Shown: in pieces, positions 57,243 through 64,000 of the stretch
Position numbering within the stretch: position 1 is the stretch's first letter
Layout of the letters: every line of letters starts with the position of its first letter
Assembly (NCBI GenBank): GCA_903813345.2
Contig: CAIIXF020000003.1
Coordinates: 11,236,931 to 11,300,930, forward strand
DNA: 64,000 nucleotides
Direction: 5' to 3'
Origin: Owenia fusiformis
Lineage: Eukaryota; Annelida; Polychaeta; Sabellida; Oweniidae
Notes under the pieces: generated by a model
Databases searched by the model: none
The model's input: only the letters and a program-made list of their open reading frames with translations
What the model was told of the DNA's origin: nothing
Made by a program: the position numbers and the translations under genes

Positions 57243-58154
57243 TGAAAGGAACATGGTATTTTATATCACATATCTTTGAGGTTTTGAGCAGTTTGATTTG
57301 TCAGTTGTGATGATGAATGTTCAAATCTCATCACATGTCATCGAACTAATTAATTTCTGATGCTACAATGGACTGTATCACTTAAGACAAATGACATAAT
57401 CTGTTCGCTTTATTGTTACATGATTTGTTTATTTGTTCTCATTGTTTAATAGTCTGAAAATTTTCAGTCATTTACAATCAATGGTTAACTTACTAAAGTA
57501 TTCAAGTTTATCATAAATTCAAATGTCTCTAAGTTCTGAGTTGTTATAATTTTACCAAGATGTTTTTAAAGGGATATTCCTTGCCAGCCCATATCTTTCT
57601 CATTATGGTAGTTATAACCATTTATATACTTTCCATATCGAGCAAAACAAGGAAAAATGTTTTGATATAGTCAACAGTGGTCATTTAAAAATGTATTGCT
57701 CATTTCCAGTAGGTTGCCATTTTTGAAGATTTCACTCAGAAGTTGTCATCAACTCTTTACTTTGCATATAGCATTAGGCAATGACATATTGAGAAGAAGG
57801 ACAAAACCAGCTGAATATTCTTTTTTATTTTTGTCTATGATTTAATTCTTCAAACAATCTGTTCTTTTTGAACAGAAAGTAAGGACCATAGGTTTTGGGC
57901 CAGAGATCTATTACCATGCCATCTTTACTTAAAAATTATTTATATCGACTTTAGCCTATAATAGGTAAGAACCATTTGTCTAGAAGTGATTTTGAGCTAC
58001 TTTCCTATATTCAGATATTGTTGTAAGCAATGTTATAAAAGTTAAAAGTCCAAGACATCACATCCTGTGTAAAATCTAAAAAATGGCAGCCTTCTGAAAA
58101 TAATCACTACATTTTTATATGATCAATGCTGACCATATCAATTCAAAATAACTA

Positions 58155-58946
58155 CAGGGTTACCCCAAAAAATGCAACCCTCCATTTCTTCAATATTTTT
58201 CTTAAATGGAGGTAAATTGCTCTGGGATTTGGCACACAAGGACTTCTTTCAATGTGGGATCCACTGGCAAAGTTTCAATAATCATAGCTTTATATTGATT
58301 AGAGTTATGGTCATTCCAAAATATGCTCCAAATGTCGTCCATTTCCATTGTTAGGTTTTCGGATGAATCACATTCCCTTCTTTCTGAACATGTAAACTCA
58401 AGAAAGGGGAAGAAATAATGTGTTCTGGGATCACAAATTCCAGATGAAGTGCTTCAAAGGCCCCTTCATTCTGTTAAATGCACAGCTAGGGCTGCCAATT
58501 TCCAAACATGAAATCATCAACCCCTTTTGGTTTGAGGTTGGTAATAGCAACACTGTAACTGCCTTTTGGTTTGAGGTTGATAATAGCAACACTGTAACTG
58601 TTAACACACAGCGCAATATTGACGTTCCCAGGAAGTTCTAGGCAGTTCTAGAGTGACATAGAGGCTTCAATAGACAAGAACAGTGGTTCTAGAAGGATGG
58701 AGCTACTCCTCACACTTCTAATGATAGCATAGTCTGGCTCACTAGTCATTTCTATGAGAAGATTATCTCTCCTAGGATGGAGAACCCATGGTCATCCCAC
58801 AGTCTTGATCTAGTAGTTATTTCATTCTTCAAAGTGTCAAAAGGTACTGAAAATACTCCTTTTCTTGATACTTGGAACATACGAAGATTCTATATATGGG
58901 GTTATTTAAAGGATAATGTGTAAGTGCCTTTTTTTGGGTCAACCTG
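58155..58946 (+). mobile_element. Decayed Tc1/mariner-type element
   Basis: Ends CAGGGTTACCCCAAAAAA and TTTTTTTGGGTCAACCTG, each next to TA (58153-58154, 58947-58948). Near the right end the + strand still reads ENPWSSHSLDL, SFF and, after a ~60-bp insertion, IWGYLKDNV, which resembles the PWPP.SPDL...FFLWGYLKD block before the end of mariner-like transposases. Otherwise stops and frameshifts throughout. Confidence 0.6.
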
Positions 58947-59518
58947 TATTTTAATTTTTGCAGATTACCTCTGAGTAACAAATCATTATATCATAATAAT
59001 TAGTATGATTTGTTAAGCGGTCAGCTGGCAGTTGCTTTCGGGAATGATACTTCAGTGTCTTTTTGAGTTAAATCAAGCAGATTATCAATTGTATAAAATT
59101 GGTATTCAATGCTAGGAGAATCACACTTTCAGTAATATCCCCATGACATCAGTGAAACACATGAGTTCAAAATCAAAGATTAACACTCAATCAATGCTAC
59201 CAGTTCAGTGTTCTTCCCACAATTTTGAATCTGCAAAATTTTCACAATTCAGACCAGATGTAGTCAAAATATATCTATTTTTTCATGATTGTTTCAACAA
59301 ATTGATTCTGGTTAAGAGATCACTGTAGTTGATCAAGGAAGCAGAGGCAGGAAAATCTCATTGCTGCCTAGCTACCTCATGTGGGGTATCCTTCAGACAA
59401 ATAGATGTTTATAATCATCTGCGTATTATATTACCTCTGAATAATGGAACACCACGTAAGTAGAATATTTAGGCAGAACTAAGGGTGTTCCATTTACACA
59501 GGTTTTACTATAGGGAAC

Positions 59519-59777
59519 ATACGAGGGTATACCATAAAGTTCTCATAATATCTCTCTAATGTTTATATTTTTCAATATATTCTAATGCAATTTTCATAGA
59601 ATCTGCAGTATAGAATACTGTATTAATCTAGACACAGACATTCTGTGAAAAATTCATCAGAATATATTTAAGAATAAAAAAATAGAGAGATATTATGAGA
59701 TCTTCGTATGTTCCAAGTATCAAGAAAAGGAGTATTTTCAGTACCTTTTGACACTTTGAAGAATGAAATAACTACTA
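59519..59777. mobile_element. Hairpin element plus inverted copy of part of the mariner remnant
   Basis: 59519-59715 is a ~197-bp hairpin (GGAACATACGAG and TCATAATATCTCTCT against AGAGAGATATTATGAGATC, CGTATGTTCC). 59697-59777 is the complement of 58811-58889 (GATACTTGGAACATACGAAG). Confidence 0.65.
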
Positions 59778-62285
59778 TTGATTGAAAATAGAACATAAGA
59801 ACATTTGGAACAATGGTCAGCGACCACCCAGCCAAAGGAATAAGTTAAGGACATATTGCACATTTAAACTAGATACATAGCCCCTGAGACTAATTTGAAG
59901 TCTGACATACATCTTTCATGTAGAAGGTCCGTGGACTTAACACCGGGCCATGAACCGCCACATATTAATGGGACAAACAAATTGACCTTTTATGCCATGG
60001 GGTCTCTAGACCCAGTGGAAAGCGACGATGGGCTCAGTGGAGAATTAAAATAATTTTATTTTGGACTGTGCTTTTTATGACCACCTAAGGTCAGAGCTGG
60101 ATCACTAGTTGTTCAGAAGAGTTGTAAATCAAATCTCTGCATTTTTACAAATGAATTACTCATTGAATGGCCAAATGCCAAAACCTTTCTCGTATAAATG
60201 ACCTACATGTATTTTACTTTATAGCGTCCTATAGGTCGTTGTTAGCCTAGGGTGTTTTAATCATATTGTATATGTTTTATGACTCATTGCACAATAAAAT
60301 AAATAAAATGAAATAACAACATTTTTTATCTTACTTCTGGATCACCCTGTATGTTACCAAAATAAATTCTGATCAGGAAATGAGGAAAATAGAACCTGAG
60401 AATTTGGACATCACCAATCTAGGTACCCATAGTAGACTATAGACTATTTAACATATTTACCAATCATACCATTTTGGCTTATGTGATGCTTTGAACATCT
60501 CAGTGCTGCATACACTATTAACACTACCTCAAGCTTTGATTTTGCTAATGTAATAGTATCATCTATGGGTGGGGGGGGGGGGTGATGTTGGAACTCAACT
60601 CCCCTTTTGATCAAACTACACACCAGACCAGTATTTTTGTTTTGATAAACAAATTGTGAAATGCATACTTTGCAATCTTAAATCTATAGCGCACCTCATT
60701 AGGCTCAAATTAACCTCAGCAATACAACTAATAAAACGTTTTTGTAAAAAGTACTTATTCATACTTACTGTTGAAATAAAAGAACCGACCATCCATTATG
60801 AAATTCAAGCAAATCAAACGTAGTCTATGTATTACGAGAATATGTACTATTTAAATTGATCAACTCAACATGCTCAAGTTTTGCGTTCTAATATATAAAC
60901 AAACAAAGAAAATTGTTCCCTTGCCCCAAGTTAATGTGTTCTTTGTGCGAAACTAAACATTAAACTTGAATAAGGTCCCAGTCGCAAAGTATACATGTAA
61001 ATTAAAATGCCTTTAAGTTGTTCAAACAGTAAAATGTTTTATGTGATCATGATCATTTTTTACTGAAATGTGTATGTATTGGCATAAAAGCTGCCTATGA
61101 ATGATGTCATCTTCTGGCCTACTGGCACCTGGTGGCTATATTTGTTACCAACTTTATCAACAGGCTGTCATGTCTAGAGATGTCACACTGACCCAAATCA
61201 GAAGGCCTGGGTGTTGGGTCACAAGCAACTACTTACCAAATTCAGGTCGAATCAGAACACTCAGTAATATCGTTAATTATCATCAAATGCTAAATTCCAA
61301 GCAAGAATCTCAAACTTCTAGCCGACCCATTTTATGTATACATTTAAATCATGAATAGAAAATAATTTACAGTTCTTCTCTAACAAATTATTGCTAAGTT
61401 TCTATCATTTTTCCTTTATCAACTAAACACGACAAAAGGCAGTATTTTGAGGTTATAAAATATAAATAAAAAATTCCATTTTTATATTTCCTGAATTGAA
61501 CAAAGAAGCGAATGTTGCGATCTTTCAACTTTAGTCCGTTGTTTTTACCACTTTATGTGTAGCGTTTTAATTTACTTATTTCACGGGTGTTAAGCCACGA
61601 TGATACCATGAGCACATGCTTTGAGGATCCGCGTTGTTTGAACCTACCGCTGAGCTCACTTATACATTAAGCCCCGTTACACAGTCATGATACCGCCGAG
61701 CAAGCTCATTGCATCATCGGGTCTGCTTTACCCCCGTGTATTTCAATGCATCATTTCAGGTCTTTATGATTCATAAAATCAATAAGTTTCCTAGCGTAAT
61801 ATCTTGAATAAAGTTGATTTTAAATAGTCAGTAGCTTCAGCAGCCCTTCATAGTTTATACAATATTTGACATTGCTACCTTGGAATATTTTCTCCTGTAC
61901 TCAGCAGTAGATGTCCGAAAACCATTTTCTAATAAATCAATATCTTTCTTTGAAGACATGGTATTGGTTGAGCGACATGTCACAAGTCGCGTGATATCAA
62001 CTAGTAACTAGACATGTCGTGATCAGACAGGTGAATGGCAAAATGGACGATCTAAATTTCGACAAATTCTGCTAAGATCAATATCTAGTTGAAAGCCCAT
62101 GGTTGTTGCCTTCACTTTCGTATTTGGCAGCTGGGTTTCAAGATGTAACCTCGGACAAGAGATGACATAGAACATACTGGTAAATTTAAAGCGCAGCAAG
62201 TTTGGCAGAACAGTGTGAGCTTAATTCCATCAGTATTACCAAAAGCGAAGCATACAATATAATTCACCAATCAATCAAAAACAAA
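59778..62285. other. Upstream flank of the KLHL gene, nothing firm
   Basis: A G run at 60570 and a short inverted pair GACATGTCACAAGTCGCGTG / TAGACATGTCGTGATC near 61975-62022. No exon confidently placed, although a KLHL 5'UTR exon must lie somewhere beyond 57243. Confidence 0.4.
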
Positions 62286-62480
62286 TGGCAAAGACAGTAT
62301 TCTAACTCTCTAAATCCAAAACTGCAGAATCTCCTGCATCATCAACCAGCTCATAAGTGGACATACCCAACTCAATAGCCACCAAGCCAAAATAAAACCA
62401 AGTACAACAAACCTCTGTGAACTGTGTAATAAACCAGAAACTGTGGACCACTACATAAGTTCATGTAAACTCTTCGAGTA
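62286..62480 (+). pseudogene. LINE reverse-transcriptase C-terminal remnant
   Basis: The + strand reads WQRQYSNSLNPKLQNLLHHQ, a stop, then (after one frame change) LCELCNKPETVDHYISSC. The C-x2-C...H...C pattern with 'PETVDHYI' is the usual C-terminal zinc-knuckle-like end of non-LTR retrotransposon ORF2. Only the tail is present. Confidence 0.55.
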
Positions 62481-64000
62481 CTGAAGGGCTACAGCTCATG
62501 GCACAATGGTCTATAGATATCTTATTTTTCAGGTTCAACTGCTTGCCTTTGATTGAAGAAGTGTAACATCCGGGTGTAACATACTGTAGACTATCATTGT
62601 CATGGCGTATCATGATATCGATTTCAATAGAAATTTAATATAAACTCACTTTATGAAGTATATATATCCATCTGTATGACTGCAGGTACTGTAATGTTGC
62701 TATTATTTTGGTTAGGCAGGGAAATAAATATAGATCTATTTATGTACAACACTAAAAAGTTTGTTTTCCTGGTTTTAGGATAGAACTGTTATTGTAAATA
62801 TTAGTAATATTATGATACTCAAATTTGTATCATGTTATAAACATTGAAATGTCTATGATTAATTCGAATTATTTGAAAAATCATATTCATCGTGAGAATG
62901 AATTACAAAATTATGCTAAATACTCCTGATAAATTGTTATTAAATTATTAATTATTCAACAATAGTAATGTCCTAGCGCACTTCCATGACACGCCAGTCC
63001 AAGGTTTCCTTATGATTCTAACCCTATCAAAATACAGATTTGCTGTGACGTCAGACTAAAAATTGCATTCAATGGCGGACGTGGCTTTGTTTCGCGTCCC
63101 AAAATTTGTTCCAAGTTTTTGAACTATACATAGAAAATAGGATTGCATATTTATAAATTGACAGTTAAACATCTTCATGAACATCCAGTGCACAGGTAGG
63201 ATATCCTGATTCTATGTGATCACGTGCCTTTTCCATGCATTTGGTAGATTATTTCAAGTTTACAAATTGAAGAATTCTGAAGCTGATTCTCAAAATCACT
63301 GTTCCCCAAGTCAAATTGCAGTTTATAATTTTGCTCGGATTTAGAGAATTACAATATTTTCTATTTATCTGGTGCCAGGACTAGGGCAGAGGATTGTCAC
63401 ATCGATGCGTGGGGTAGGCCTAATGTCGACATGAGAAATGGGCCGGTTCAACTTCTAGATATTACATGTAGATTCTGTGGCCATTTAAAGTCCATTTCAC
63501 TGTTTAACTGCGTCAGTAAAAGCTAAAAAATAAGAAATCAAAATATCATTTTTCAATAATATATGGAAAAATATATTCCTATTGTACATGAATGACATTT
63601 GTATATCTTGGATTGCTTCTAGTTTGGCTTATAAAGTGTGTGGCCTCTTATATTTGGATGCTTCTCTGCCATGTTATTTTCAATAAGATTAGCATGGCTG
63701 AAATTCTTCAAATTACAAGACGGCACAGGCTTATTGCACAAAAAACTAAAAAATCGGAAATATACAAATGTCATTCATGTACATTATGAATATACTTTTC
63801 CATATATTATTGCACAATGGTCTCCCAATTTCTTATTTTTGCCGTTCTACTGACGCAATGAAGCAGTGAAATGGACTCTAGGCTAGACAGAAGTCAGCTC
63901 TGGGAAGTTGGATGTATGTGTACTTGAAGAGAGTAAATCGAGCCCATTTTGACTAAACGCTGTGCTGAGTAGCCTTTATAATACGCTATATATTTGAATC
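62481..64000. other. Right flank, no gene recognised
   Basis: AT-rich. The overlapping 65- and 71-aa frames at 63592-63853 contain hydrophobic stretches but no known motif. Confidence 0.4.

Noticed and set aside
57228-57254. Upstream ATG (MFLSGFTET) for the KLHL gene
   Set aside because: This ATG lies within the TTCCTTTCAG acceptor, so it is intronic.
61879-61959. Possible KLHL first coding exon on minus (MSSKKDIDLLENGFRTSTAE..., donor GTAGCA)
   Set aside because: The frame is open for 27 codons with a plausible donor, but it ends in phase 0 while the 57242 exon needs phase 1, so it does not join in frame. It could still be a 5'UTR exon; not supported enough to annotate.

Overview
This is a piece of an animal nuclear genome: AT-rich, with spliced genes, GT-AG introns, and a very high load of foldback DNA transposons, minisatellites and poly-G-rich repeats. 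The sequence does not settle the species. The frequent ACATGTA words, TTGGCCCAACGTTGG elements and 'cggatccaggggg'-type repeats suggest a marine invertebrate (deuterostome or lophotrochozoan); that is inference.

Three host genes can be rebuilt exon by exon. Two are SLC22-family (organic cation/anion/carnitine-type) 12-helix transporters facing each other tail to tail. Gene 1 is on + (7436-20007, nine exons, 561 aa) and gene 2 on - (50839-24398, nine exons, 548 aa). Their eight introns interrupt the protein at matching places and phases, and six of the nine exons have identical lengths (104, 155, 169, 215, 182 nt and near-equal others), so they are paralogues from a local duplication followed by inversion. 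Upstream of gene 2 on the same strand is a BTB-BACK-Kelch (KLHL-type, probable CUL3 adaptor) gene (57227-53811, three coding exons, 632 aa). All three reading frames are open through every junction.

The rest is mobile DNA. Gene 1 intron 3 carries a 5.66-kb PIF/Harbinger element (11161-16821, TTA target duplication) with a decayed transposase. Inside it sits a TA-flanked element, inside which sit TTGGCCCAACGTTGG elements. Other supported elements include a 3.84-kb terminal-inverted-repeat element (2714-6555) whose paralogous empty site lies at about 39.7 kb, an 849-bp near-perfect palindrome with a 5-bp target duplication (21106-21954), a 5.3-kb long-inverted-repeat element (25.2-30.5 kb), and several MITEs that fill most of individual introns.

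The most notable observation is that two of the three genes carry a tandem array built from their own splice junction. In SLC22 gene 2, a 54-bp unit containing the last ~23 nt of exon 6 plus its 5' splice site is repeated about 23 times at the start of intron 6. In the KLHL gene, a 127-bp unit containing the 3' splice site and most of exon 2 is present five times at the end of intron 1. In both arrays, use of any copy other than the one next to the intact exon would place an in-frame stop immediately after the junction. Some extra copies have lost the invariant GT or AG.
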